Shown here: positions 42,912-50,849 of the stretch, piece by piece
Numbering within the stretch: the stretch's first letter is position 1
Layout: the number at the start of each line of letters is the position of its first letter
NCBI RefSeq assembly: GCF_030506285.1
Contig: NZ_CP119422.1
Coordinates: 4,637,501 to 4,701,500, forward strand
Direction of reading: 5' to 3'
DNA length: 64,000 bases
Source: Catalinimonas niigatensis
GTDB lineage: Bacteria; Bacteroidota; Bacteroidia; Cytophagales; Cyclobacteriaceae
Made by a program: the position numbers and the translations under genes
The notes under the pieces: generated by a model
Databases searched by the model: none
What the model saw: only the letters and a program-made list of their open reading frames with translations
Told to the model about the DNA's origin: nothing

Positions 42912-44441
42912 ATGAGCAAGGGCGCGTATACTCTATCCATTTTTCTCATATTCACGTTATTCTCATTCCCTCATGTAAAGGCTACTCCTGTATCTGATGC
43001 TTTACCAGTTGCTCATCTAGCAACGTATGACTTGCAGCAGGACCAGGGCAGTGGTGAGCAGGACCAATCTGCTGTTGAAGTAGCCGAAGAAGAGGTAGAG
43101 GAACACACAAGTGCTCCCGCATGGACAGTTATTCCTTTTGTGCTGCTGCTATTAATGATTGCTACAGGGCCTCTTTTTTATGAACATTTCTGGCATAAGA
43201 ATTATCCCCTCATTGCAGTTTTATTGGCAGTCACTGTAGTCTCTTACTATGTATTTATTTTAAGCAATCAGCATGATCCCATCCATGCTTTTGCTGAATA
43301 TTTGCAATTTATCGCCCTCTTATCTTCTTTATATATTGCTTCCGGGGGCATCCTGATTAAAGTAGATAAGAAAGCCACTCCAATGGCTAACTCACTATTA
43401 TTGATCATAGGTTCTGTGATTGCTAACCTGATTGGTACTACAGGGGCCTCTATGTTGTTAATTCGTCCCTTTATACGTTTGAATAAAAACAGAATCAAAC
43501 CTTATCATATTGTATTCTTCATATTTATGGTAAGCAATATAGGAGGAGCGCTTACACCCATCGGAGACCCCCCTCTTTTCCTGGGGTTTTTGAGAGGAGT
43601 GCCTTTCTTCTGGACGCTGGAGCACAATTTTGTAGAGTGGGCCGTTGCTCTTGTTATCATTGTGGTCATCTTTTATATTATTGACAGAAGAAATAAACCG
43701 GAAAATGGACAAGAAGAAGACCTGACTACCTATACTAATAAGATATCTCTGGTAGGTACGCGTAATTTTCTCTGGTTGGGTGTGGTCATTCTCGCTGTAT
43801 TTATTGATCCTAATAAATTTGATTTTGTACCGGGTATAGAATATCATGGTGCCACTTTCTCTTTTGTAAGGGAGCTTATTATGTTTTCTGTAGCCTATCT
43901 CTCTTTTCGCTTTGCCAGCCGGGAAGCGCTCAAGGGGAATGATTTCAGCTTTGAACCCATTCGGGAAGTTGCTTTTATTTTTATAGGTATCTTTGGAACC
44001 ATGATGCCGGCTTTGGAAATAGTGGGTAGTTTTGCCCGTTCAGAGGCTGGGGCAGCACTGATTACCCATAATACTTTATACTGGGGCACAGGCGTTCTTT
44101 CTGGCTTTTTAGATAATGCACCTACCTATCTCAACTTTCTGGCAGCGGCTATGGCCTCTCAGGGAGCCAGTATTGGAGATGCTCGCGAAGTTGTGGCTTT
44201 TGCCCAGGGGGAATATCATGACAGCATACTTAGACTTACTGCAATTTCAGTAGCTTCAGTGTTTTTTGGTGCAATGACATATATTGGTAATGGTCCAAAC
44301 TTTATGGTAAAGTCTATTGCCGAACAAATCGGAATCAAAATGCCTTCGTTTTTTGGGTATATCATCCGCTTTTCATTACCCTTTTTGCTACCGGCTCTGA
44401 TTTTGATCTGGCTGTTGTTCTTTGCTTTTCAGCCGGTATAA
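42912..44441 (+). CDS. nhaD: NhaD-type sodium:proton antiporter
   Basis: 509 residues with a cleavable-looking N-terminal signal (LSIFLIFTLFSFPHVKA) and an acidic periplasmic stretch (DQSAVEVAEEEVEEH) before the membrane domain. At least eleven hydrophobic segments follow, with the ion transporter (ArsB/NhaD) superfamily signatures IGTTGASMLLIRPFIRLN and GGALTPIGDPPLFLGFLRG, and GFLDNAPTYLNFLAAA in the second half. These fit the NhaD branch, which exports sodium for protons under salt or alkaline stress. A marine or saline habitat would fit, but the sequence does not show it. It is convergent with recF, with a single base between the stop codons. Confidence 0.85.
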   Translation: MSKGAYTLSIFLIFTLFSFPHVKATPVSDALPVAHLATYDLQQDQGSGEQDQSAVEVAEEEVEEHTSAPAWTVIPFVLLLLMIATGPLFYEHFWHKNYPLIAVLLAVTVVSYYVFILSNQHDPIHAFAEYLQFIALLSSLYIASGGILIKVDKKATPMANSLLLIIGSVIANLIGTTGASMLLIRPFIRLNKNRIKPYHIVFFIFMVSNIGGALTPIGDPPLFLGFLRGVPFFWTLEHNFVEWAVALVIIVVIFYIIDRRNKPENGQEEDLTTYTNKISLVGTRNFLWLGVVILAVFIDPNKFDFVPGIEYHGATFSFVRELIMFSVAYLSFRFASREALKGNDFSFEPIREVAFIFIGIFGTMMPALEIVGSFARSEAGAALITHNTLYWGTGVLSGFLDNAPTYLNFLAAAMASQGASIGDAREVVAFAQGEYHDSILRLTAISVASVFFGAMTYIGNGPNFMVKSIAEQIGIKMPSFFGYIIRFSLPFLLPALILIWLLFFAFQPV

Positions 44442-44442
44442 G

Positions 44443-45555
44443 CTACATTTTATTGGCATGCGTTACTTTGCCCATGTGTATAGTAAATACTTTTTTTTCT
44501 GCTCCGATAGGCTCAAATATTTGATAAGTGCGTTCCGGACGGGCATCGGTCACAAATAACTGCCCGAATGATTGAGCAGCTACCATTTCGCTTAGCTTGC
44601 CAATGCGGAAATCATCCAGCTTGTCAAATACATCGTCTAGCAACAAGATAGGTTTAACTTTCTTTTCTTCTTTGATGATATCAAACTGGCTGAGTTTCAG
44701 AGAAATTACAAATGACTTCTGCTGTCCCTGAGAACCATACTTCTTCACTGGGAATCCATTGATCTCAAAGAGATAATCGTCTTTGTGGATACCCTGTATT
44801 GTACGTTGAGCAAGCATATCCTTGCGGTAATTTTTGTAAAACTGCTTCTTGAATTGTACGTCCTCAAAATCAGATTGGTAAGTAATTTTTACCTCTTCCT
44901 TTTGGCCGGAGAGATTATTATAATGCCTGATAAAAGCCGGAAAAAACTTATCCACAAAAGCTTTACGATACATATATATGCGCTCTCCCGTATCTAACAT
45001 CTGATCACTATAAGAATCCAGCAGGTCATTATCGTAATAGTTTTGCTCTGCGAATTGCTTAAGAAGGCTGTTTCTCTGCTTTAAAGTATGATTATACCTT
45101 AGCAAATTATCCAAATACTCGCTGTCTATCTGAGAAATGATACCATCGTAAAATTTTCTCCGAATCTCACTGCCTGCCTTAATAATGTCAGTATCGTCAG
45201 GCGTAATTAGAACTACCGGAAAAAGTCCAATATGTTCGCTGAGTCTTTCATAAGGGATGCGACTGTTTTTGAGTTGCTTCTTTTGTCCGTTTTGCAAACT
45301 AAATTGTATACCATATTTCTCTTGATCTTTATGAAATACACCTTTAACCATAAAAAAAGGTGCTTCGTGCCGCATGTTTTGTGCTTCGGTGCTGCTGAAG
45401 GCGCTTTTGGTGAGAGACAAATAGTAGATGGCATCCAAAAGGTTAGTTTTGCCACTGCCATTTTCTCCTACCAGACAATTAATCTGCTCAGAAAAGGATA
45501 AGTTAAGTTCTTCATAATTCTTGAAGTTGAGCAAACTTATATTTTCAAGCCACAT
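44443..45555 (-). CDS. recF: DNA replication and repair protein RecF
   Basis: 370 residues, the usual length. Walker A VGENGSGKTNLLDAIYYLSL (about residues 29-48), the RecF-specific region EIRRKFYDGIISQIDSEYL and YNHTLKQRN, the ABC-type signature GSQGQQKSFVISLKL, and Walker B PILLLDDVFDKLDD. RecF works with RecO and RecR to load RecA at gapped DNA. It is divergent from pdhA across 106 bases. In many Bacteroidota a DUF721/DciA-like gene sits beside recF; here it is about 4 kb away at 49646. Confidence 0.95.
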   Translation of the reverse strand: MWLENISLLNFKNYEELNLSFSEQINCLVGENGSGKTNLLDAIYYLSLTKSAFSSTEAQNMRHEAPFFMVKGVFHKDQEKYGIQFSLQNGQKKQLKNSRIPYERLSEHIGLFPVVLITPDDTDIIKAGSEIRRKFYDGIISQIDSEYLDNLLRYNHTLKQRNSLLKQFAEQNYYDNDLLDSYSDQMLDTGERIYMYRKAFVDKFFPAFIRHYNNLSGQKEEVKITYQSDFEDVQFKKQFYKNYRKDMLAQRTIQGIHKDDYLFEINGFPVKKYGSQGQQKSFVISLKLSQFDIIKEEKKVKPILLLDDVFDKLDDFRIGKLSEMVAAQSFGQLFVTDARPERTYQIFEPIGAEKKVFTIHMGKVTHANKM

Positions 45556-45661
45556 TAGTTCGTTGTTGAATGTTTTTATGTTATTTTGCGCAAGTAAAAC
45601 AGTAGCATAAGCTGTGTGTTTACTTCCAAGAAGAACTCTATTATTTAATCACTAAAGCATC

Positions 45662-46711
45662 ATGGCAGTAAGTAGTACAAAGGAAAAATCAAAAACTAAA
45701 AAATCATCTTCTAAAGCCAAAAAAACTGAATTTTCTACAGAAACCTATATGTGGTGGTACGAAATGATGTATCTGTTGAGAAGGTTTGAAGAGAAAGCAG
45801 GACAACAATACGGACGCCAGAAGATCAAAGGTTTTTGCCATTTATACATCGGACAGGAAGCTTGTATAGCCGGGGCAGTAACTGCTTTGAAAAAAGGAGA
45901 CAAATATATAACCGCCTACCGTGACCATGCGCATCCTATTGCTTTGGGTACAGATCCCAAATATATCATGGCTGAGCTTTTTGGCAAAGCAACCGGTGTC
46001 TCCAAGGGCAAAGGGGGCTCTATGCATATGTTTGATGTAGAGAATCATTTTTATGGCGGACACGGTATCGTAGGTGGTCAAATACCTTTGGGTGCCGGTC
46101 TGGCATTTGCTGAAAAATATAAAGGAACAGATCATGTAAGTGTCACATACATGGGTGATGGCGCTACCCGACAAGGATCTTTCCACGAGACGCTCAATAT
46201 GGCTATGACTCTTAAGCTTCCTGTAATTTTTGTTATTGAGAACAATGGTTATGCCATGGGAACTTCTGTAAAGCGTACCAGCAATGTAACTGAATTGTAT
46301 ACCTTGGGAGAAGCTTATGATATGCCTTCCTTCCCGGTAGATGCAATGAGTGTAGAAAGTGTACATCATGCTGTAGCAGAAGCTGCTGAGCGTGCCCGTA
46401 AGGGAGAAGGTCCTACCTTACTTGAATTTAGAACTTATCGTTATAAAGGACATTCTATATCAGATCCGGCTAAGTACCGTACCAAAGAAGAAGTGGAAGA
46501 GTATAAGCAGCAGGACCCTATTGTGCAATGCATGAATACTATTTTGAAAAATAAAATAGCCAGTGAGGATGAGCTCAAAGCCATAGAAGACAAAGTGAAG
46601 GAGCAGGTAGAAGATTGTATAAAATATGCGGATGAATCTCCTTTTCCTGACCCTAAAGAGGCTCTCAAGGATGTGTATGCTCAGGAAGATTACCCTTTTA
46701 TTCTGGATTAA
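45662..46711 (+). CDS. pdhA: Pyruvate dehydrogenase E1 component, alpha subunit
   Basis: 349 residues. A Lys/Ser-rich N-terminal tail (KEKSKTKKSSSKAKK) precedes the thiamine diphosphate enzyme fold: MMYLLRRFEEKAGQQYG, GFCHLYIGQEA, YRDHAHPIALG, GKGGSMHMFD, HGIVGGQIPLGAGLAFA, the ThDP motif GDGATRQGSFHETLNMA...ENN, and the regulatory-loop region YRYKGHSISDPAKYR. It catalyses the decarboxylating step that passes acetyl groups to E2. The beta subunit, E2 and E3 genes are not in the window, which is common in Bacteroidota. A terminator follows, so it is probably monocistronic. Confidence 0.93.
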   Translation: MAVSSTKEKSKTKKSSSKAKKTEFSTETYMWWYEMMYLLRRFEEKAGQQYGRQKIKGFCHLYIGQEACIAGAVTALKKGDKYITAYRDHAHPIALGTDPKYIMAELFGKATGVSKGKGGSMHMFDVENHFYGGHGIVGGQIPLGAGLAFAEKYKGTDHVSVTYMGDGATRQGSFHETLNMAMTLKLPVIFVIENNGYAMGTSVKRTSNVTELYTLGEAYDMPSFPVDAMSVESVHHAVAEAAERARKGEGPTLLEFRTYRYKGHSISDPAKYRTKEEVEEYKQQDPIVQCMNTILKNKIASEDELKAIEDKVKEQVEDCIKYADESPFPDPKEALKDVYAQEDYPFILD

Positions 46712-46734
46712 GCATCTTTAAGATAAATATTAAA

Positions 46735-46768
46735 GGGGCTTTGTGAAGAAACGCAAAGCTCTTTTTTT
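46735..46768 (+). terminator. Rho-independent terminator after pdhA
   Basis: GGGCTTTG (46736-46743) pairs with CAAAGCTC (46754-46761), with one wobble, followed by TTTTTTT. It lies 24 bases after the pdhA stop. Confidence 0.8.
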
Positions 46769-46788
46769 ATGTTTAAAAGAAATTAATG

Positions 46789-46796
46789 TAAATTTG
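46789..46796 (+). promoter_or_regulatory. Candidate -7 element of the TPR gene
   Basis: TAAATTTG matches TAnnTTTG exactly, 20 bases before the ATG at 46816 and directly after the pdhA terminator, so transcription here must start anew. The -33 element is not clear. Confidence 0.5.
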
Positions 46797-46815
46797 CACC
46801 CTTAAATCATATAAG

Positions 46816-47562
46816 ATGGCGAATAGAGTAAAAGGAAATAAGCAAAATTCCGCGAGGGGCAGTGAAAAACACGATAGCACTGAGCTATTGGAAAGTCCGG
46901 ATGCCCTTCGGGAAACCTTAGTTGATAAAACGGGATCTTTTTTCAAAAGCAAAAAAAATCAAAACCTGGCGCTAGGCATAGGTGCTGCTATAGCCCTGGC
47001 CATTGCAGGCGTTTTTGGCTATACCTATTATATGGAAAGCCAAAATGTAGCTGCGCAGGATGAAATGTTTCAAGCCGTTTTTTACTTTGAAGCTGACAGC
47101 CTAGATCGTGCTCTAAATGGCGATGGTAATAATTATGGTTTCCTGGAGATTATTGATGAGTATGGAGGTACAGAAGCTGCTAACCTGTCTCATTATTATG
47201 CCGGAGTTGCTTACCTCAAGCAAGGAAATTTCAATGAAGCTATAGATCACCTGGAGAGTTTTAATACTTCTGATATGCTGGTGCAGGCGCGTGCTCATGC
47301 TTTGATTGGCGATGCTTATATGGAACTGGAAAATTATCAGCAAGCAGTAAATGCTTATCAGGAAGCGATAGATTATAAACCTAATCGTTTCTTTACTCCT
47401 CAATACCTGACTAAAGCTGCTCTGGCTTACGAAGAAATAGGAAATTATTCGGCCGCAGCAGAAAGCTATGGACGTATTGTAGAAGAGTTTCCTGAATCTG
47501 CGGAATACCAGCAGGCACTTAAGCAGCAAACCAGGTTACAAAGCCTCGCTTCAGATCAATAG
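46816..47562 (+). CDS. Membrane-anchored tetratricopeptide-repeat protein
   Basis: 248 residues: a charged N-terminus, one membrane helix (about residues 53-75, LALGIGAAIALAIAGVFGYTYYM) and a periplasmic TPR domain: LSHYYAGVAYLKQGNFNEAIDHLESF, ALIGDAYMELENYQQAVNAYQEAIDY, AALAYEEIGNYSAAAESYGRIVEEFPES. Its topology recalls YfgM-like ancillary proteins, but I make no specific assignment. A hairpin terminator separates it from ribH. Confidence 0.78.
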   Translation: MANRVKGNKQNSARGSEKHDSTELLESPDALRETLVDKTGSFFKSKKNQNLALGIGAAIALAIAGVFGYTYYMESQNVAAQDEMFQAVFYFEADSLDRALNGDGNNYGFLEIIDEYGGTEAANLSHYYAGVAYLKQGNFNEAIDHLESFNTSDMLVQARAHALIGDAYMELENYQQAVNAYQEAIDYKPNRFFTPQYLTKAALAYEEIGNYSAAAESYGRIVEEFPESAEYQQALKQQTRLQSLASDQ

Positions 47563-47591
47563 GATTACACAAATATTAACAGAATAGTATG

Positions 47592-47652
47592 AGGATAAGG
47601 CTATACGGGCTCTGTGCCGTGTTATGGTCTTATCCTTTTTTATATCAATCAT
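47592..47652 (+). terminator. Rho-independent terminator between the TPR gene and ribH
   Basis: AGGATAAG (47592-47599) pairs with CTTATCCT (47639-47646), with an inner ACGG/CCGT stem, followed by TTTTTT. I considered an FMN riboswitch because ribH follows; the FMN aptamer core motifs are absent and the element is too short. Confidence 0.75.
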
Positions 47653-47663
47653 TTTTGTAAGCT

Positions 47664-48149
47664 ATGTCTACAGCAAATAAGAATCTGAGTGAACATAAGA
47701 CAGATCAACTTCCTGATATCTCTGCAAAGAAGTTCGCAATAGTTACTTCCGAATGGAATGAAGAAGTTACGAGAGTATTGTATCAAGGAGCGTATGATAC
47801 GCTGGTAAAACATGGAGCTGTAGAGGCCAATATCATCAGTAAATGGGTACCGGGAAGCTTTGAATTGTGTTTGGGAGCCCAATGGCTTGCTTCGGATGCC
47901 TCTGTAGATGCAGTAATTGCCATTGGTTGTATCATCCAGGGTGAAACCCCTCATTTTGACTACATTTGCCAGGCAGTAGCCCAAGGGTTGAAAGATGTAA
48001 ACCTTCAGTTCAACAAGCCGGTTATTTTTGGAGTGCTTACTACCGGTAATTTAGCGCAGGCACAGGATCGGGCAGGAGGAAAGCATGGTAATAAAGGAGA
48101 TGAAGCCGCATATACGGCCATTAAAATGCTTGGGTTCTGGCAAAAATAG
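47664..48149 (+). CDS. ribH: 6,7-dimethyl-8-ribityllumazine synthase
   Basis: 161 residues. This enzyme condenses 5-amino-6-ribitylaminouracil with dihydroxybutanone phosphate in the penultimate step of riboflavin synthesis. Motifs: FAIVTSEWNEEV (substrate-pocket Trp-Asn), WVPGSFELCLGAQWLA, VIAIGCIIQGETPHFDYIC with the catalytic His of T-P-H-F-D-Y, and VIFGVLTTGNLAQAQDRAGG followed by HGNKGDEAAYTA. It forms hollow 60-mers or smaller rings in other species. No other rib genes are adjacent; aspartate kinase follows after 38 bases and may be co-transcribed. Confidence 0.93.
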   Translation: MSTANKNLSEHKTDQLPDISAKKFAIVTSEWNEEVTRVLYQGAYDTLVKHGAVEANIISKWVPGSFELCLGAQWLASDASVDAVIAIGCIIQGETPHFDYICQAVAQGLKDVNLQFNKPVIFGVLTTGNLAQAQDRAGGKHGNKGDEAAYTAIKMLGFWQK

Positions 48150-48187
48150 AAAGTACCGTAAATTTTATTTAAATATCCATTTGTACT

Positions 48188-49516
48188 ATGAAAGTTCTCA
48201 AGTTTGGAGGGACCTCATTGGGCAGTCCGGAAAGAATGCATACCGTAGCTGACCTGATCACACAAGAAAGAGGAAAGAAGATTGTTGTCCTTTCCGCTGT
48301 CTCTGGCACCACCAATACTCTGGTAAATATAGCGGCTGCACTGTCAAAGAAAAACCATATCGAGGCAGATGCTATTATCAATCAGTTGTATGAGGTATAT
48401 CAGGCCTATTGTGTCAACCTCTTACACAAAACAAATCCTCTGAAAAAAGGAAAAGAAATTGTAGAAGCTCATTTCACAGTTTTGCGCTCTATGGTGGGTG
48501 CTGAATATAGTGCGGATGTTGAAAAAGAGATACTTGCACAGGGAGAATTACTTTCTACTAAATTATTTGTTACTTATCTGGAACAGGAAGGGATAAATTC
48601 TACTTTACTGCCTGCATTAGAATTTATGCGTATTGATGAGGAAAACGAGCCTGATGAAGCCTATATACGCGAGCACCTTCATCAACTGCTGAAGCAAAAC
48701 TCAGATCAGGATTTATTTATCACCCAGGGCTATATTTGTTTGAATAGTCAGAACAGGGTGGATAACTTACAGCGTGGCGGCAGCGACTATACTGCTTCTC
48801 TAGTGGGCGAAGCTGTTGATGCCAGCGAAATCCAGATTTGGACTGATATTGACGGGATGCATAACAATGATCCCCGAATTGTAAAACATACTTACCCTAT
48901 ACCTAAACTTTCTTTTGATGAGGCGGCCGAACTAGCTTATTTTGGGGCTAAAATCTTGCATCCTTCCTCTATTCGTCCTGCCCAGCATGCCAACATTCCG
49001 GTCAGGTTATTGAATACCATGAAACCTGAAGCTGCTGGTACACTGATTACCGCTGATATTGAACCGGAAAGAGAGTTTACCGCAGTAGCTGCCAAAGATG
49101 GGATTACAGCTATCAAAGTAAAATCTTCACGCATGTTGTTAGCCTATGGATTTTTGAGAAAAGTTTTTGAAATCTTCGAGAACTATAGAACGCCTATAGA
49201 CTTGATTACTACTTCTGAGGTTGCTGTATCTTTAACCATAGATAATCAGGCCCATATTTCGGAAATTAAAGATGAACTGGAGGATTTTGGGGAAGTAGAA
49301 GTCCACACCGATCATTCTATCATATGCATTGTAGGTAATATGCCTTTCTCTAAAGTAGGTATGCTCAAAAAAGTGTTAGATGCTATGGGAGACATCCCTA
49401 TCAGGATGGTTTCTTATGGAGGAAGTAAGTTCAATATTTCTTTGCTTATCGATAGCCAATTTAAAGCTGAAACATTAACCCGGCTGAATGAAAAAATATT
49501 CGGGCAAGCAAGATAG
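48188..49516 (+). CDS. lysC: Aspartate kinase
   Basis: 442 residues, monofunctional. Phosphorylates aspartate, the first step toward lysine, threonine and methionine. N-terminal VLKFGGTSLGSPERM (lysine of KFGG), the RGGSDYTASLVGEAVDA motif, WTDIDGMHNNDPRIV and the FDEAAELAYFGAKILHP signature. The C-terminal 130 residues are two ACT-type regulatory domains (ITAIKVKSSRMLLAYGFLRK; IDLITTSEVAVSLTIDN), so amino-acid feedback is expected, though I cannot tell by which product. dapA, the next committed lysine-pathway gene, lies at 56931 in another unit. Confidence 0.93.
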   Translation: MKVLKFGGTSLGSPERMHTVADLITQERGKKIVVLSAVSGTTNTLVNIAAALSKKNHIEADAIINQLYEVYQAYCVNLLHKTNPLKKGKEIVEAHFTVLRSMVGAEYSADVEKEILAQGELLSTKLFVTYLEQEGINSTLLPALEFMRIDEENEPDEAYIREHLHQLLKQNSDQDLFITQGYICLNSQNRVDNLQRGGSDYTASLVGEAVDASEIQIWTDIDGMHNNDPRIVKHTYPIPKLSFDEAAELAYFGAKILHPSSIRPAQHANIPVRLLNTMKPEAAGTLITADIEPEREFTAVAAKDGITAIKVKSSRMLLAYGFLRKVFEIFENYRTPIDLITTSEVAVSLTIDNQAHISEIKDELEDFGEVEVHTDHSIICIVGNMPFSKVGMLKKVLDAMGDIPIRMVSYGGSKFNISLLIDSQFKAETLTRLNEKIFGQAR

Positions 49517-49645
49517 CTAAGCATTTGAGCCATAGTTTTTTAGACAAACAGCCAGAACAAAAGCATTTTATTTTTGAGTAACTGGTGTAGCAATGCACAC
49601 TTATATTTCTATCTTTAGCTTACAGCAAGCAGTAAATAGCATTCA

Positions 49646-49969
49646 ATGTCATATCAAAGATGGAATAGAGCGCAGTCAGGGCGTAGAGCAGAAACTTCAA
49701 CCGTAGGGGAAGCTATGCGTGAACTTTTGGATACCTACAAGCTTAGGGCAAAGTATGATCAGACTCAACTTGTTAATTCATGGGAGAGGCTGATGGGAGC
49801 ACCGATTGCCAAGCGTACGGATAAGGTATTTATTAAGGACCGTAAACTTTATGTAAAACTAAGCTCAGCAGCCCTCAAGCAGGAACTCAACATGTCAAAG
49901 TCCAAAATACTTTCTATTTTCCTTCGGGAGTTTGGGGAAGTGATTGTTGAAGATGTAGTATTTCTGTAA
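49646..49969 (+). CDS. DUF721/DciA-like protein
   Basis: 107 residues. The pattern (STVGEAMRELLDTYKLRAKYDQTQL, VNSWERLMGAPIAKRTDKVFI, KDRKLYVKLSSAALKQELNMSK, ILSIFLREF) is that of DUF721, the family that includes DciA, a loader or partner of the replicative helicase DnaB in bacteria without DnaC. It lacks the long disordered extension of proteobacterial DciA. It stands alone on the plus strand with a terminator immediately after. Confidence 0.85.
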   Translation: MSYQRWNRAQSGRRAETSTVGEAMRELLDTYKLRAKYDQTQLVNSWERLMGAPIAKRTDKVFIKDRKLYVKLSSAALKQELNMSKSKILSIFLREFGEVIVEDVVFL

Positions 49970-49991
49970 AAAAAATCAGATTGAAGTTAAG

Positions 49992-50020
49992 AAAGTCTGG
50001 CTTGAGTTCAGGCTTTTTTA
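49992..50020 (+). terminator. Rho-independent terminator after the DUF721 gene
   Basis: AAAGTCTG (49992-49999) pairs with CAGGCTTT (50009-50016), one wobble, followed by TTTTA. It overlaps the last codons of the convergent RsbW-like gene. Confidence 0.65.
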
Positions 50021-50466
50021 TTGATAAGAAGAGGAGGTTTTGGAGAGAAAGAGATACTCTTACGGAGGCGGTAAATATTGTGTTGTTTCTTGGCGCAACA
50101 GTCAAACTCAATATGATCCATAATTCGCCTTACTAACATCAACCCAATTCCACCTTTTCGCTTAGTTCCTATAATATCGTTGAGGTTAGGCTCCTTGTAG
50201 TCACAAATGTCAAATCCTGCTCCCTCATCCCTGATTTCAAAAGTAATGCCTGCCCCTTCTTCTATATTGATGATTAATTCTATACTTTCTTTGGGATTAC
50301 AGTGGTGAGAATGAATCATCAAATTGGCACATACTTCATCCACTGCCAGTACTAACTGATGTGCATCAACCTCGGAGAGGTTATAATTTGCAAGAATATT
50401 TGCTACAAAATCCCTAATACTTTGTAGCCTGTCCTTACAACACGGTACTTTGAAACTGTAATTCAT
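50008..50466 (-). CDS. RsbW-like anti-sigma/serine kinase
   Basis: 152 residues with a HATPase_c (GHKL) fold: N box VDEVCANLMIHSHH, G1 box DEGAGFD, and G2 KGGIGLMLVRRIMD. This is the RsbW/SpoIIAB type that phosphorylates a STAS antagonist on Ser/Thr and binds a sigma factor or other partner. It is last in the three-gene operon, overlapping the STAS gene by 4 bases (ATGA). No sigma factor is encoded nearby, so the output target is unclear. The Cys pair near the N-terminus (VPCCKDR) and FDCCAKK near the end are unusual but have no known meaning. Confidence 0.88.
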   Translation of the reverse strand: MNYSFKVPCCKDRLQSIRDFVANILANYNLSEVDAHQLVLAVDEVCANLMIHSHHCNPKESIELIINIEEGAGITFEIRDEGAGFDICDYKEPNLNDIIGTKRKGGIGLMLVRRIMDHIEFDCCAKKQHNIYRLRKSISFSPKPPLLINKKA

Positions 50467-50804
50467 TCGACAAAATCTTTCTTAGCCTTTTCTTCTGTAT
50501 CAACGATTGTCAATAATTGGTGTAGTCCTAAAATTTCAAAAACCTTATATACTTTTTCGTGCATGTTGAAGAGTATAAGCTTTTTTTGTTTGACTTCCAG
50601 TTCCTGAATGTAAGACATAAATACACCCAATCCTGCTGAAGAAATATATTGGAGATCCTGACAATCTACTAAAATTTTCGGACAATCAGCATTTACTGCT
50701 TTTTGCAATGCTTCATCAAGATGAATAGATGAGCTTGCATCCACTTCTCCATGTATCTCTATTATGCAGTATTTCTCCTTAAAATCTATATTTACTTCTA
50801 CCAT
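50463..50804 (-). CDS. STAS-domain anti-sigma factor antagonist (RsbV-like)
   Basis: 113 residues, a single STAS domain: IIEIHGEVDASSSIHLDEAL, then ILVDCQDLQYISSAGLGVFMSYI. The phosphorylatable Ser is in the canonical D-x-x-x-I-S-S-A-G-L motif. When unphosphorylated it should bind the RsbW-like kinase encoded next; the PP2C phosphatase encoded upstream would reactivate it. It sits between the two, overlapping the kinase gene by 4 bases. Confidence 0.9.
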   Translation of the reverse strand: MVEVNIDFKEKYCIIEIHGEVDASSSIHLDEALQKAVNADCPKILVDCQDLQYISSAGLGVFMSYIQELEVKQKKLILFNMHEKVYKVFEILGLHQLLTIVDTEEKAKKDFVE

Positions 50805-50849
50805 AACTAATTAAGTATACGCCACTTAACGTAATAATGTTCTCTTACC

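Noticed and set aside
47592-47652. FMN riboswitch before ribH
   Set aside because: The structure is a simple stem with a U tract; the conserved FMN aptamer segments are missing and it reads as a terminator.
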